DNA from: Bryum argenteum
Taxonomy: Eukaryota; Streptophyta; Bryopsida; Bryales; Bryaceae
Assembly: GCA_037043015.1 (NCBI GenBank)
Contig: CM073327.1
Span: 974,727 to 1,038,726 of the forward strand
Direction of reading: 5' to 3'
Length of the DNA stretch: 64,000 bases
Below, piece by piece: positions 25,801 through 39,240 of the stretch. Position numbers and translations under genes: made by a program. The notes under the pieces were generated by a model. It was not told the origin of the DNA and ran no database searches. It saw only the letters and a list, made by a program, of their open reading frames with translations. Every line of letters starts with the position of its first letter. Position 1 is the first letter of the stretch.

Positions 25801-27348
25801 GCGACCACACTGCGGTCATCACTATACCCTAGGGCTGCGCCATAGCAAACGTATGAATGTCTTGTTCCGATTTAGACGGTACAAGCGCAATTGTATTTGG
25901 GTTAAGGTGTTCAACCGAATTTCGACCCACATGCTGTGGAATTGCAAGTATCGCATGAGAATTACAAAGTCACAAAAGTGCCGACATGGGTAGGGTGTGG
26001 TTGAGGAACCTGTGCAACTTTATCAATTTGATCGAGCAGGGTGATCACATGGCGCAAAGTTACCGAGCGACACCATTGCTGATGCAACTGCTTATGCCGA
26101 GCCCCTAGTAACCGTCGAGCTTCTCCAAGGTCGTCCTTCAATCCATTTATACTTCCAGCGGATTCACTAAAAAGCCGTAGAATCTACCATGTACACCACA
26201 ACATCAACGCTTTTAAAGTTCAGAACTGACAATTCCAACCTAACTACGATATCAGCTGTGGCTTCACATAAGCTGATAAAAACCTGCAATATGCTTCCTT
26301 AATATTTACCTGCGAGTAGTTGTGAATGGCTTTGTTGAAGCCGTTGTGGTAGATGCGGACAACGTCATCCACAAGTTCCTCAATTGAATCTCTTTGCTCA
26401 CGTAATTTCTCCAAAGCGGCCTCTGGGTTGCGAGAGGTCAGAACTCCAACTACATGCGGCAAAGAATCAAACCGAGGCTGCTTCCACGCACCATCAATAT
26501 TTTGAAGCTCCTTCTTAACTACCTGCATACGAAACAAGTCGCATATATCAACCCAAAATGTCACCACATGTCTGCCATGAGGATCTCAGCCTGTAATGAC
26601 TTAACGTTCCATGCGCACCAGTAGTTACTTAGACCCAAGTAAATGTTCGTAGCGTCCACCAAGATATAACACCCTGAACTGCAGTGCTCGTCGCAGTATA
26701 GATACTAATTTCGTTCGACATGGTAAGACGATTGAGGAGCACTCGCCGGGGCCTCGATTGTAATTTATTCTTACGATCAAACCTCTCCGAAATTCACTCA
26801 CCTTGACTACTCCATTAAAACTTCTTGTGGTTCACTCAGACTAAAGGATAACGTACTCGGCATATATGCACGAGATGAGGTTTCACTAAATTTAAAATGC
26901 TCAATTTCAGACTATATAGACTAAAATCAACTTTGAATGTTGAAGGTCATCCTTGCCATCATTTATACTTGTCAAGTCCTACTGCAAAGGATAGACAAAG
27001 AATGTAAAATGATGAGCGGAAATCGTCGAAGAGCAACCCCGCCAGCTCTTTAACGAAGCAGCGACAGCCACAAAAAAATTGGCCAGTAAACAAATAATTC
27101 TTAAATTTGCTATGTCCACAGCACAGTTCAGGAAGACTACGTTGAAGAACTTGAATGCGGATGAAATAGTAATACTCTCTCTATAGATACAGAAGAAGAG
27201 AGCACATGAGTTTGACATCTCAAGGACTCCTGGCACGAAGAAAGAGGCGCCACACCGACAAGCTCCTCGAATGATGGCAAACTTGAAAGAAAAAATGATG
27301 AGTAATGCTCACATTCCAATCCAGTGATCCAGGGGGACCCGTAGTCAT
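16806..27348 (-). CDS. SEC8: Exocyst complex subunit SEC8 (EXOC4)
   Basis: SEC8 is a rod-shaped subunit of the exocyst, which tethers secretory vesicles to the plasma membrane. Exons, 5' to 3': 27313-27348, 26310-26522, 26010-26183, 25560-25664, 24957-25066, 24606-24779, 23763-23961, 23583-23689, 23194-23465, 22822-22988, 22508-22623, 21762-21826, 21302-21525, 21043-21092, 20792-20892, 20253-20485, 19970-20077, 19611-19820, 19127-19212, 18695-18896, 18473-18643, 18176-18277, 17685-17834, 17354-17449, 17147-17196, 16806-16902. Every phase agrees and the sum gives 1205 aa. Recognisable family blocks, in order, include PRFDSLPHVV, GFNKAIHNYSQ, SVTLRHVITLLDQI, SECQQLICDILRATPDAASA, FAFRFTD, SAVYRPILQFTDKV, VLGWAQAMP, LRVEMQLEAIYHLQ, SYIFGGIC, LDRVRTYYE and LLKVNVPGREVPPDAVQRIG. 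It is longer than the Arabidopsis protein I remember (about 1050 aa), partly through about 40 extra residues in the exon at 20253-20485. The acceptor of that exon could also be 20497. The 12-codon first exon (MTTGPPGSLDWN) is the least certain part. Confidence 0.95.
22029..22195. repeat. SEC8-intron segment related to 8696-9195
   Basis: Within the SEC8 intron between 21826 and 22508, this stretch matches 8696-8780 (shared text such as ATATCTTCTAGCT and ACACACAATCA) and then 9112-9195 (GAGTCTGGATTGGCCTCGT). About 330 bp present between the two parts in the upstream copy is absent here. Direct orientation. Confidence 0.85.
25930..26511. repeat. Parent copy of the duplicated SEC8 segment
   Basis: Direct repeat partner of 10183-10763, lying about 15.7 kb downstream of it. 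It contains SEC8 exon 3 and most of exon 2, both open here and both carrying stops in the partner. Confidence 0.93.
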
Positions 27349-29400
27349 TGTGCCGCCTTGTCTGGCACCTCATGCGCTTGAGTTCCGAATTCAATTCCGG
27401 CGCGGTCTATGCACAGATTCTAGGAAACAAGGCATCGAAGCCCAATCTGTTCACAAAGGCATAACAAAACACTTGAAATGTCAGCCACGAGTGGTGAAGC
27501 GTCCGAAGTGCGCCCAACTGCACCTCGCAGGTAACAATCGACGATGAACATATTTCGAGACAAAAAAAAACTGTGCACTTGTCGATTGATTAGGATGCTT
27601 CTACTCGTTAACATATTGGGAGAATTTAATTTACGTACGGCTGGCCGATAAGAGAACATTTGAGTATTTTCCGACCCGGCTATCATTACTGCCCAATGAG
27701 ATCCGCAAGATTGAGGACCTTAAATCTTCTAAAGAGAGTAGAGCATGACCATGAGCAACAAAAGCAAGAAAATCTGGTGTTGACAACGTTCACGCAACCG
27801 TACAAAAACAGTCTATTTGGGTGAACCTATCGAAATCCATGAACCCCGGAAGCATTACATCAGTTCCAAAATCTATCAGTGCAGAATAGTGCCTGCAACT
27901 TCAGAAGACCTTCCTGCACAAAGAACTCTGCAGCTCCAGGATAACTACTGCAATCATCAGAATGGACAAACCTCAAGATTTCCCTCTGATTGAAGAGTCA
28001 TATTATCGTGCTCGTGACGCACTACCACTACTTGTAAGATAGAAGGGAGACAGGCACTCTCGGAATGTGCTTGAAGATTGATAGGATGTTCTCTCAAAAG
28101 TAGATCATGACCTAGAATTTAAAGTTTCTCCACTGGTTGTTTGATGTAATACTGATGCCAAGATATTAATAGAAATAAATCTGAACGTATGTCATGATTA
28201 ACATCAATGGCGATTACGTTGGAAGCATGTGGAAACTTCTTTCCGGGAGAACCACATGCTAAGAGTAATTTACTTCTCTTCAATAAAGAAATGGATCCAA
28301 TTTATTGAGTTGGAGAAACTTGCCCAATGAGGAAGGTGTTCCAGCAGAATGAAGAGCAGGCGTGCAAGTTGTCTGCTGAAAAGCTGCACAGGCGTTACGG
28401 CACCTGGTGCAGGTCGGCCAAACGTAAGAAACTCACAAGGTGTACACAAAGGAAAAAAATTCCCTTCTAAGATCGAGGAACAAGGTTGAGATGCTTCCAA
28501 ACTGCCATACACCCAGACAGGGCAGAGACGAGCAGTAATTATATCAGTATAAAAATAAGATAGCAATGACTGAACCCTAAACCTATGAATGATCCCGCAC
28601 ATGGAAGCCGAGCAACCGGCACTTTCAAAGCTTGAATCCATGCTTGAAAAGTAGGACCTAGTGCCATGATCTTGCCTTTCCTCGGGATGCAATTGGAAAA
28701 TTCTTACAAAAGCCGATTCCGAGAATCTCAAAATAGGGTTTAGATCAGTAATTCTAGTCCAAATCCGCTCGCTCCAAACCTTATCAAACCCTACACCAGA
28801 GTGTTTTACGTTGCCCACCACGACTGAGCCAATTTAGTACGAGAATCGGAGGGTCTGATAGCAAGCGGTCAAAAACATCCTGGCAAGAGAAAAAGAACTG
28901 AAGGAACGAGGGAAGGAAGGAAGACAATGAAAAGCATCCACAACAAGCAGGTGGTGAATAGGATCTGTGCCCGTCTCCTGATTCCCGCGAACTAGGTACG
29001 TGAAGGTCAGATGGACTTTCTTTGTGTGCAATACTCACCCGCATTCAACCAAAAGCTACAATCTAAGACGGAATCCCGCGTGTGCAAGACTTACAATGAA
29101 GGCCACAGGGATTGGTGGGCTTGCAGTCGGCAGGGAGAGAGGGCGGTTGGAGCTCCTGAGGCAAAAAAAGCGCCTGCGCAGAGGAAACAGGAGAGAGCTG
29201 CTTGACTTGGAGGAGTTGCGAGGGCAGGCTGAAGAAAGAGGCTGCAGCGCCTTTGGTATGTCGATTAGCTGGATGCCCCCCTATTAGGCTTACTTGTTCC
29301 CACAAAATCATTTCACTCACCCCTCCACTTCCCCATAGCTCGCAATTCCTCCCCGAATAATCTTCAGATTTCACATGGCTTCAACACTCACACGTTCATT
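27349..29400. other. Region upstream of SEC8, no gene assigned
   Basis: It probably holds the SEC8 promoter and 5' UTR. The longest frame, 28270-28821 on the minus strand, has no recognisable domain or coding texture. A short GC-richer patch at about 29090-29270 could be a promoter or an upstream non-coding exon. Nothing else stands out. Confidence 0.4.
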
Positions 29401-32400
29401 TTTCAACAACGTAATGTACGAAGTGTATTGTTGTTTCTCCTTCCTACAACCATTTCTCATCCGTAAAAGAAAAATGTGGTCTATTTTCTTTGTGTATTCC
29501 CCATTTACAACGGTTACCCCTTAAGTGTCTACAATGTCAAGAAGCCACATTGAGGGTGAAGAGCCCAAACTTTGAAAAGCCATAACTTCTTCCTACAAAG
29601 TGAGTGAGTTTTGGACGGAATCACTTGGGTTGTTATATCGCCAATAAAATATGGGTTAAATTAGTTAGTTCAAAGTACTATTATAGAGTACTGGGCTGAA
29701 ATATTGAGGTTCAGACCTCTATTTTTTAGTTTCTATAAAATATCATGATTTTCTACATCATGATTATAGTGGGATGCCAAACAGGTGGTCACCGCAAAAT
29801 ACATGATTTTAAAAACTCATGATTCTGGATGAAATATTATGATATCTAGGCGGCTGCCAAATGCCCCTAAATTGGTTGAATTGGGTTTTAATCACTATAA
29901 AGTTATAGCCTGAGAATTCGGAGTCCATCTATCTAGAATGTTGTAGATCTATGGCATGCATTTCTGTATAAGTAGTATTTGTTTTATGTTTTGAGAGGTG
30001 TAGCTTTATTGCAGGTTAGTTATTTCAATCACGGTTTTATTTTTCACAACCAATATTAAGCTTATTCCACTCTTGACGAGAATTTAATAAATGAGTGAAG
30101 CTCGCTTTTAAAATTCTATCCAACTTAAAAATTGGGCTATTCCTTAGCTTGTGAGAAAATAAACACCAATGCTAGGACTTGACTAACCATAATAGAACTT
30201 AAGAAGTAGAAGTATAAAGTTCAAGACCCAAGAGAGGTGTGCATGCCTTTTTGTACAACTATTTAACATTAAAGTTTGATTTTAGTATTGAATATTTATC
30301 TATAAAAGTATGATGTAGCACAAGAAAGATGCAATACAAAAGTGTACCAAGAGATGCAAATAACAACACCATTGTTGTGTTTTCAATTACTCCAAGGCAC
30401 TATATAAAGGCAAGACTCTAGTTGTAATTTGGGTGACTTTAAGGCGCGGAGAGGCTAACTTCCAATGAGTGTATCTAAGAAACCTTCTCATCCGATTGGT
30501 CTATATGCTCTTAGATACCATAATCCATATTTGGCTTTCCCAAAGCCTAATCTCAACAAGTAAAATTTCAGATAGGCTTGGTCCGTCATGCTTTAACTCC
30601 TTGAGTAGGATATTGGATTTTAACTCCTAAACGTCTCTAATGTTGAAAATCAACATCTTGGATAAAAGACATAAACTTTGAAGAGTCCTAACTTCTTCAT
30701 TACACTCCATTTTGGGCGAAATCACTTGTATTGGGTTTCAAATCAAGCCTACTTTGTGCGGTAAGAATTGCAAACCTATGCAGTAAAGTAACATGCATGC
30801 ATCTAAGTGAGATCAGCTTTTGTTTTTGGGTTTTCAAACATTTGGCAGAATTTACCATTGCATGCCAATTATGTGAAACCAAAAAAAAGTTCCTCATGAA
30901 CTTTTTTTGCATAAGTGTAATGTATAGATGCATCCAATCTCCAAAAATTTGTAGTTGGATATTTGATCCGGATAACTTTGGTATTGGGTTTGCCTTGGTG
31001 TTACTACGATGAAAAAAGTGAATAAACAGATAACTTTCGAGACCTATATTGCCTTCATCAACAGTTAGATTTGACTTTATTTGTTGGGATGGATTAAAAT
31101 TAAAGTCTAGTTTTAGTGGCAGAAAGCTTGACCAAAATTTTAGATGTATTGAAGATAAGGCATGAATACATTGGAGATAAAGCATGAATTTTTTGAAGAT
31201 AAGTGGAAGGGCCTAAATTATGACTATTTTTCCTTTGGAAGTTTTCACCACTACAAGACTACTATTTAAGCCATAATAAGATTTTGATGAATTTTTTTGG
31301 TAGACAAGAGTCTTTGAGATGAAGATGAACAAATTTCTACTTGGTGATTTTTTGATTGCAAATTTCGTGTTGGTAGTATCTTCACTCCAAAAAGAAGATG
31401 ATAGTTTTTGTAACCACTTTTGGGCATTGATTGTTATGAATACGCAATCTATGAGGTCTCATGAGTCAAGTTTTACTCCACATGATTTACAACAAGTCTA
31501 TTACAAGCTTGTATAGTTGTATAGCTTATCTTTGTTCTCATTTATGTCACTTTTTCAGAAATGAGTTTTTTCAGCTAAATATACCCCAAGGACGAAAAAT
31601 TTTATATTATATCAACTTTATAAAAAGTACATTAGGATGAAGCTGATTACTTTCAACATCATCTGATGAGTTGAGTACCCTGACAAATTTATAGCCTCTC
31701 GTATTTATTTTATATTATCCACTTATTTTTGTACAAATTGAGCATAATTAGTATCTACTCTTTTATATGTTTATTTTTTATCAAAGAAATATGAAGTTTG
31801 GAAGGCCTACACATAAGCTATCCATTCAAAATACCACTCACGTTGTTTGTTTGAAATATAGGCTTGTATGCAATGATTTAAGAACCTTTGGAGCATCTTT
31901 GTAGTTGTAGCTTTTAACATCTCAATTCTACTTTCGCCATGTTTTTTGATCACTTTGGTTCATGCTTGATTTACCTACATGCATAAGATACAAAATACCA
32001 ATCAAGTGTAATCCCGGCCATTAATAGAGCTGCAACTTGAATTAATTAAGCTTTGAATTTTTAGGAGGGTTTGAGGGTCACCCATGATTCCTCCCTCCAC
32101 TCTTCATAATTCACATGCTCACAAAGTCAACATATCCAAACTTTGACAATGTGTTAGAAACAACTAGAGTTATGCACAACCATACTTCCACACACCACAA
32201 CAACTTCTGAGATTTTTTTTGAGACTCAAATTTTCCATAATGAAGTCTGAACATATTTACTATAGCCATGAGGCCTAATTTCAACACTTTATCCTCAAAA
32301 CTGCTCTTTTTCAATGCAAGCCAGAAACTTTCACTTTTCAATGGAATTTTAGTATTGTGACCGTAAGATCTAGTACCTAGCTTTTACATGATTATATAAC

Positions 32401-33350
32401 CAAATCTCAAACTAAAACTCCTTGCCTCTATTGAGATCATAAAGTTCATAGTTTAAAAAAATTTGCCTTGATGTCAAACATGAAATCAGTTCTTTAAAGC
32501 CCAAAAAAACCATTAAAAAGTAATTTTGTTTAGAGGCTCTTCAAGTCCTTTTTAAGTTGGGTACATGTACATATAATGTTTATCCTCATGGAACATATAA
32601 AACCTGGAGAGAAGCTTGATTTTCCACATGCAGTTGTATTGATATTTAATTACAAAGACCTATTTGACAGTTCAAAAGGCGTGTAAAGAATTATCATATG
32701 GGATATCCAAATGGTGAGAAACATGCTTTGGCACCTTCTTTACACATACAATAAACAAATTTTTGAAAAAAAGTAAAATGTCAATTTCTAGTAAATTTCT
32801 AAGAACTAGTTGTTTCTAGACCAAATTTTGAGAATACACTGCAATTCAAGGCAGATTCTCATAAAGTACCATTTTTATTTGGAACAAGTGGTGGATTTTC
32901 ATTGCACGAAGAGAGATACACCGATGCAAAACCAGACTCGAGTATGATTCGGGCCGGCGGATACCTATTTTTGGAGATTGCTACCTGATACAAACTGAGT
33001 ACCTTGTTAGGACCTACATATAGTGTTTTCAAACTTTGAGATTGAAGTGTCTCCTAAAGTACAAATTTTTTATAGCATGTATGGTCTTGATGGAAAGGTA
33101 AGAGACAACGTACAACTTATATAAGGTTTGAACTTCACACAACTTGATATAATAAACAAGAGGCTGACCAAAGTCAAAATAGCCATAATTTGGCCTCCCA
33201 AGTCTTTTGGGGATCACAAAGATACCATGTACACATTACAAACTCAGTGAAAACACAACGTGTGGGGTTTAAGTAAAAATTTATTGAACTCTCGAAACAG
33301 AAGCCTCCAATTTGTACAAGTCATCATTCAAGTACTCAGAAACTGACAAC
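29401..33350. repeat. AT-rich repeat-derived DNA
   Basis: No gene is seen. Two related copies of one dispersed repeat start at about 29509 and 30625. Both have a CCTAA or CCTTAA plus GTCT..AATGT start, then CATAAACTTTGAA or CAAACTTTGAAAAG, CTTCTTC and CGAAATCACTTG or GGAATCACTTGGG. A third, inverted copy lies at about 49260-49400 beside the big transposon. No reverse transcriptase, integrase or transposase is visible. Confidence 0.6.
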
Positions 33351-34159
33351 AGTTTCTAATCATTTATTGACAGTTACAGAATCTGCCAAAAGACAATGCT
33401 GCCACGGTCATCCCTTCCACTCCGTGCATTCAGTACCCGTGCGTCATTCCAACAAAGTGCAATTTCAATACAAGTGAACACCAAATCTAAGGAGAGACGA
33501 CCAACGTCGCCATGGAGGGCGGTGGAGGTCGCATGCAGCTGCAAAGCCTTACAAGTGTTGATAGGTGAAGAGAGGATGCTGTTGCAGAGCCTGGTCTCGG
33601 CTTCAAGACCCGCTTAAATGGAGGCCCAAGACAATTTTCAGTGGAAGTCTTTTACAGCCCTGATGAGGCTGGGCCCTGAAAGGTTGCGCTGTAGATTCAT
33701 TACAAAGTGGCCTTCCACGTCTCCTTCGTTCGCTGTAGCTCGGTCAATCAAATTAATATTGCCCAAGGCATACGGGTATAACGTGGCCAAGATCAATTTC
33801 TCGATTTTAAATGGAGGTTCTCTATTACAACAAAAACATCTGTCCATGATTCATAAAGAATCATATATGACATTCATGTCTACCCTGCTTACTCATGTCA
33901 ATCTCTTCATCTTATAAGAAGCTGTAAATAGCCACCAGGTATTTGATCACTATGAATAACTACGGTAAAATTGTTAAATAATAAATTGAAAACCTATACT
34001 GTAAGATACCCTCAGAAAAAAGCAGGGTCAAGAATCAATTCCATGTCTCATGACGGTAGTTCTCTGCTATACTGGTTCTAGAGCAAGCCTGATCGAAAAG
34101 TTCAATGGCCTACAAGCTTCATCATTCGTTATCGTTAGGGGCGGAAGTAGATAACCCAA
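33351..34159. other. Region 3' of the TypA gene
   Basis: It follows the stop codon of TypA (which runs leftwards) and should hold its 3' UTR at the right-hand end. A plus-strand frame at 33512-33568 starts MEGGGGRMQLQSLTSVDR before a possible donor. Other frames at 33396-33917 overlap without agreement. I do not recognise a gene. Confidence 0.35.
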
Positions 34160-37100
34160 CTAACGCTTCTTCAACACCTTCGGGTTTTTGCACATCCTTA
34201 TGCTGAGAGGGGTCACCTCCACAAGCTCGTCTTCCTGGATATATTCTACACAATCGTCTAAGCTGAGCTCAATAGGGGCCGCCAAAACGACTGCACAGTA
34301 AACAGAACCGCGTTTCAGTTTTCAGTTCACATACCATGTTTGGATACAGGAGACGTGTCCTACAAAGCAAAACTACATCGGTACACATTTCAAGACATTC
34401 AAGCTCCCTCACTCCTGTTCCTGGACATCTTTTCAGCGCCACTCACCCACCATCTCAACCGTAGAAAGTGAACACGGTATATGAGGCATGCATAACGATT
34501 CTACTTTGACAGTAAACATTCAGTGATAAATATTTGACCTCGTCATATTCACATAAATGGAAGAAGGACGAGCACCTGTAGCCTCTTTGTTCGAGCGCAC
34601 GTTTGTGGCTGCTTTCCTTTTGCATGCATTCAAAGATAGATCTCCAGGTCTTTGATGAATACCAATGATCTGACCCTTGTAAACGGGAACCCCAGGAGGC
34701 AAAAACAGGTTGCCCCTGTCTTGACAGCTGAAAAGAGCATATGACGTAGTTGGTCCAGTCTCAAAGGCCACCTGTCCCAACCCATCGTGTTAGTCAATGT
34801 GCTAAGCTACCGCAGTGTATCAATAATTGTTAGCGAAAATACTACATCTCGACAACGTATAAGTCCTATCATATCTCGGCCAGACTAGGATGCAATGTCA
34901 AGGGTGCTGCATTTGGCCTTCAAATTCTGGTATCGTCGACAAATTCCTCCGCGAGATTCACCATGAACGGACAAGTATTAAAGACGCGCAGTGTGGGGGG
35001 GGGGGGGAGGGAAATCCGACCGCGTGTGAACTGACAGGGGTACTTAAATCTTCTCGAATCGACTGTAATCAGAGACGCTGTTTCAATTTGCGGAGATGCC
35101 CAACTCCGAGTGTGAGTGACTTACCAGAGATCCTTGCTCACGGGTGCTTATATCTCCAGCCCACTCGTCGTATCCATGGAAGATGGTGTTCAACAGAGCA
35201 GTACCTCTGGAGGCAGTGAGCATGGCGTTTCGGAGACCAAGCAAACCTCGAGTAGGCATCCTGTACTTGACCACAGTGGTATTCTCCGACCTACACCGCA
35301 GAAAAGACCCAAATTGCATATTTGTTAGAAGAACTACACATCATCACAAAATCTGCCACCGTACGTAGGAACACACGTACAGAGTGACTGAGCTCAAACA
35401 GCCTTTCACAGTGTCCCCATGAGGACTCAAAGCCAGTTGAGACAAGAAGACAATGGGATTACTACCTGGCACTCTACGACGGAGTCCAGATTCGTATCTG
35501 TACAATCCAGATGGAATGTTTCACAGTGCGCAGCATGTATATGGGAGAATAAGCTTAAAGAACGAACTACACATGTGACCTACCCAGAAGTTGACAAATC
35601 CAACATTTGACCCCGACGTTTGCCCAACAAGTCCACCACCGCTCCTACATACTCTTCTGGAACCTCCACAATAGCGTCCTGCCAGATTTCGAAAATGTTC
35701 ACAGAATGATCATTAATGATGTGTACTTACAAGTGACAGATTCAAAATAAACTGAACATACGAAACGATTAATTGACAGTTAAAATCCTAAAGCAAACTT
35801 AAACAATCACGCTTCACATAACGATTCTTATTTCTATTGAAGCAATGACGAGGGAACTAGAGGGGCTGGGCGTGACGAGAGCTCGGTTAACTTTACCTCA
35901 AAAGGCTCGAGCTTCTTCCCATTGACCTCCCGGTTAATAACTTTCGGTGGGCCAATCATAAACTCATAACCCTCCCTCCTCCTGCCACACAAAAATGATT
36001 GATAAGAGGAACCTTGACTACACACATGTACATTCCAAGCTGAACAGCAAACGAAACATAGACTTAGAATGTCCGAAAAATCTTTAACTTACATGTTCTC
36101 GATTAAGATAGTCAGATGCAGGGTGCCACGACCGCTAACAATGAAAGTATCAGCAGTTTCTCCATCCTCTACCTTCATGGCCAGATTTCTCTCCAACTCC
36201 CGATACAACCGGTCCCTCAAATTCCTGCTGGTCACGTACTTGCCCTAAAGATATAAACGATTCATCAGGGCTGATAAGAATGCCAACACTTGCTCAACAT
36301 GATATTCATAGAGTTACACATTGAACTTAACATGCGCAGAGGCTGTACCTCTCGACCAGCGAAAGGTGACGTGTTGACTGAAAATGACATTCTTACGGTC
36401 GGCTCCTCAACCGTAATTGTGGGTAGAGCGACTCCATCTATCTTATCAGCCAACGTCTCTCCGATCTGTGCAACATTATCACAAACAAAATCACTTGGCC
36501 CAATCAGAATGACCAGTTGTGTATATGAATGTATATATGAATGTATGTAAGTGTTCATGAACGGGTTCCAAGCAGGTTCTGAGGAAAGAAGACACAAAAA
36601 TATGTCACATATCTAGCATCATCAGATAGCAAAACTAAAAAAAACTCAACAAAAGTTACAGAACAATGTTCAGCCGGAACCACTACCAGAACATCATCGA
36701 TTCCTGAGATACAGCAGATGTCTCCAGCCTCGACCACGTCAGCTGGGACGCGAGCAAAATTGTCATACTCAAATAACTCGTTGATCTTCGCATTCCTGCA
36801 GCGGTCGTCCGGGGTGCAGACCTGTGTTCTCACAATTGCACAACAAAATTACTTCAGAAAAGAAAAGAACCTACTGATGTAGAACCCTAATACTCACTGA
36901 CAACGCAATTACGCCGGTTATCAGGAAGCAAGCACACAACGACCCCTGTAAGTCCAAAACTATCCGCCAGATCAATCTTCAGAGTTAAATTTCAGGTGCC
37001 GACGGTGAACATCCCGACATACAGTTGTACTCACAAAGCAGGTCGTCAAGTAACAAGGCTCAGAGTGAGGGCAATGCTAACACAAGCTTTGTAAAGTCGA

Positions 37101-39240
37101 AGGATGATAAAGTACACTAAAATTCACCTTAACTTCCATCCCCTTCCTCATGCGACCGGCGTGGACGCGCCCAATTGCAATGCGGCCCTTGTGTTCGTCA
37201 TAATCCAGATTTGTGATCTGTTGTCACCGTAAAGACGAAAATATATGAAGAGGTTATATGACGGGTTCAACTAAAAGAGGCGTCAACTTCGTTCAGACCC
37301 ACAACGTAAGACCAGCGCTATGAAGAAAACTAGTCCGAAAAAACTTCCTCTGTCACCACCAACTCGGTAAATTAACGTTAAACTGGAATGAACATTTAAC
37401 GGCATTGAATGCAATGTACTCATCCCAAAACCAAATGCCCATTCATTAGTAGAATCAAAGGAGAATGCATAAAACAACGAGAAAGTGTTGGAGGATGGAT
37501 TACGTACAAGCATCTGGAGAGGACCTTCCAAATCCACACGAGGTTCTGGAATGCACCTAATCACCGCTTCAAACAAAGGCTCAAGATCGTCAGCCAACTG
37601 CGTTGGCTCTAATCCAGCCTTGCCGTGTATGCCACTGGCGTACACAACCTGGAAATCACACTGCAAATTGAACCCCACGTACAATGGTTGAGTTCCAAGT
37701 CTAAAGTATCATCGTGTTCAGCATCCTTGATGCTTTAAGATTGTGGTGACTAGGTCCCTTCACATACATCAATCGTGTCAGGATGCACGAGATGGTTTGG
37801 CACAAAGGAGACGCTTATGAAACAATCAAAGTGCTTGAAGCGGAACACGTGACTCACAAACCTGTTCATCGGATGCATTCAGTTCAACAAAGAGCTCGAA
37901 GGTGGTGTTGACGACATAGTCAGGCCGCGCTGAGGGACGGTCTACTTTGTTGACAACTACAACCACAGTCTGACCGAGCTCCAGGGCTTTCTTTAAAACG
38001 AATCTAGTTTGGGGCATTGGACCCTCCACAGAGTCGACCTGTATCGCAAAGTCTTTCATTATTACAAGCTGATCAACGGAATTTCAAGCAGAACTTATTG
38101 AGCTTAACAAACAGGCAGGCATGCGGAGATAACGCGGTTGTGAACCCACCAGCAACAGCACACCATCGACCATATTCAGAACCCGCTCCACCTCGCCACC
38201 GAAGTCCGAATGCCCGGGTGTGTCGATAATATTGATCTTGGTGCCCTTGTATCGAATAGCAGTGTTTTTGCTCAATATAGTGATACCTCGCTCCCGCTCC
38301 AAATCGTTAGAGTCCATAATGCGCTCTTGTACAGATTGGTTGTCACGGAACACCTTATTGAGTTCAACACAAAACATGTAAGACATTATATCCAAAACTT
38401 CTGCCAACTATCGCAACAGTGTGCAACGTTTGAGAAAAAACTCATGCCGCAGCATGATTCACGAGGAACAGCGACCTCGACAAAAATTCTGGAATCTTAC
38501 TCCAATCGGAAATTGAACGACAGAGACATCTCAAGTCAAGGCAGGTTGATACCTTAGCTTGACGAAGCATAGCATCCACCAAGGTAGTTTTGCCATGGTC
38601 AACATGCGCAACGATGGCAATGTTGCGGACATCACTTCTGACATTATACTTTTTCTCTCTGGCTGTACAGCAGACGAAATCGAGATATTAAGGCAAGAAT
38701 TGAGGGAGAGGCGGGGACGCCGCATCTATAATGTCTTGCAGACACGAAAGCATTTAATTCAAAAAATAGCTGAGCCTAGCTGAGGTACCGATATTATATG
38801 ATAATAGTGATAAGGCGAGAGTTCCTGAAATCGCTCAAAGTGGTAACAGGGACGAATTCATGGACTAAGAATGCAATTCGAAAAATTGGGGTCAAATGTA
38901 AGAGGCTAGCAAAGAGAGAGGTGGAATGAAGAGCGAAACATGAAAGAGGAATGAGGGGATGAGAATGACCTTGAGGCTGCTCCTCCGTAGCAAGAGCACT
39001 TCGCGGAACGGGGGCGGCAGCACACAATTTCGAAATGCCAGCAGGGCGAGGCAGGCACGGGAGCTGCAGAGGGTCACCAAGCACTTCGTGGCGCACGGAG
39101 ATGGAAGGCAGAGTGCTGCGGGACCATGCGTGCAGCAGCTGAGGTGCAATGGAAGGCTTAGCAGCAGCCGGGAGGCTACCGGGCCGAACGGAGGAGGTAA
39201 CGGCAGCGGAGGCAGACGCTGCGGGGGTGAAGGAAGCCAT
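34160..39240 (-). CDS. Chloroplast translational GTPase TypA/BipA (SVR3-type)
   Basis: Exons, 5' to 3': 38970-39240, 38553-38662, 38150-38353, 37862-38038, 37508-37648, 37128-37217, 36687-36821, 36349-36465, 36093-36244, 35897-35981, 35584-35678, 35125-35290, 34576-34771, 34160-34290. Phases agree throughout; the total is 2070 nt (689 aa). TypA/BipA is a ribosome-binding GTPase of the EF-G class; the plant plastid form is known in Arabidopsis as SVR3 and supports chloroplast translation and ribosome assembly. The GTPase motifs are intact: G1 AHVDHGKTT (109-117), switch [10 protein letters not shown] (149-157), G3 DTPGH (171-175) and G4 NKVD (225-228). They are followed by the EF-G-like domains ([40 protein letters not shown]) and the BipA C-terminal domain ([45 protein letters not shown]). 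The first about 90 residues are rich in Ala, Ser and Pro and poor in acidic residues, as in a chloroplast transit peptide. The start is the ATG opening [13 protein letters not shown]; an upstream in-frame ATG is less likely. Confidence 0.96.
34995..35007. repeat. Run of 13 G in a TypA intron
   Basis: A homopolymer of G on the plus strand, C on the transcribed sense strand, lies within the intron between 34771 and 35125. Long G runs are scarce elsewhere in this window and prone to length error in sequencing. Confidence 0.85.

Noticed and set aside
28270..28821. 183-aa minus-strand frame upstream of SEC8
   Set aside because: It has Cys/Phe/Ser-rich noise texture, no domain, and no phase that joins it to SEC8 exon 2.
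29000..29287. Plus-strand frame with Arg/Leu/Glu-rich stretch (GRLELLRQKKRLRRGNRREL)
   Set aside because: It could be a coiled coil, but it is short, overlaps minus-strand frames and has no splice support. A GC-rich 5' region is the simpler reading.
37283..38557. Several open frames on the plus strand across the TypA gene
   Set aside because: They overlap well-supported minus-strand TypA exons and are shadows.
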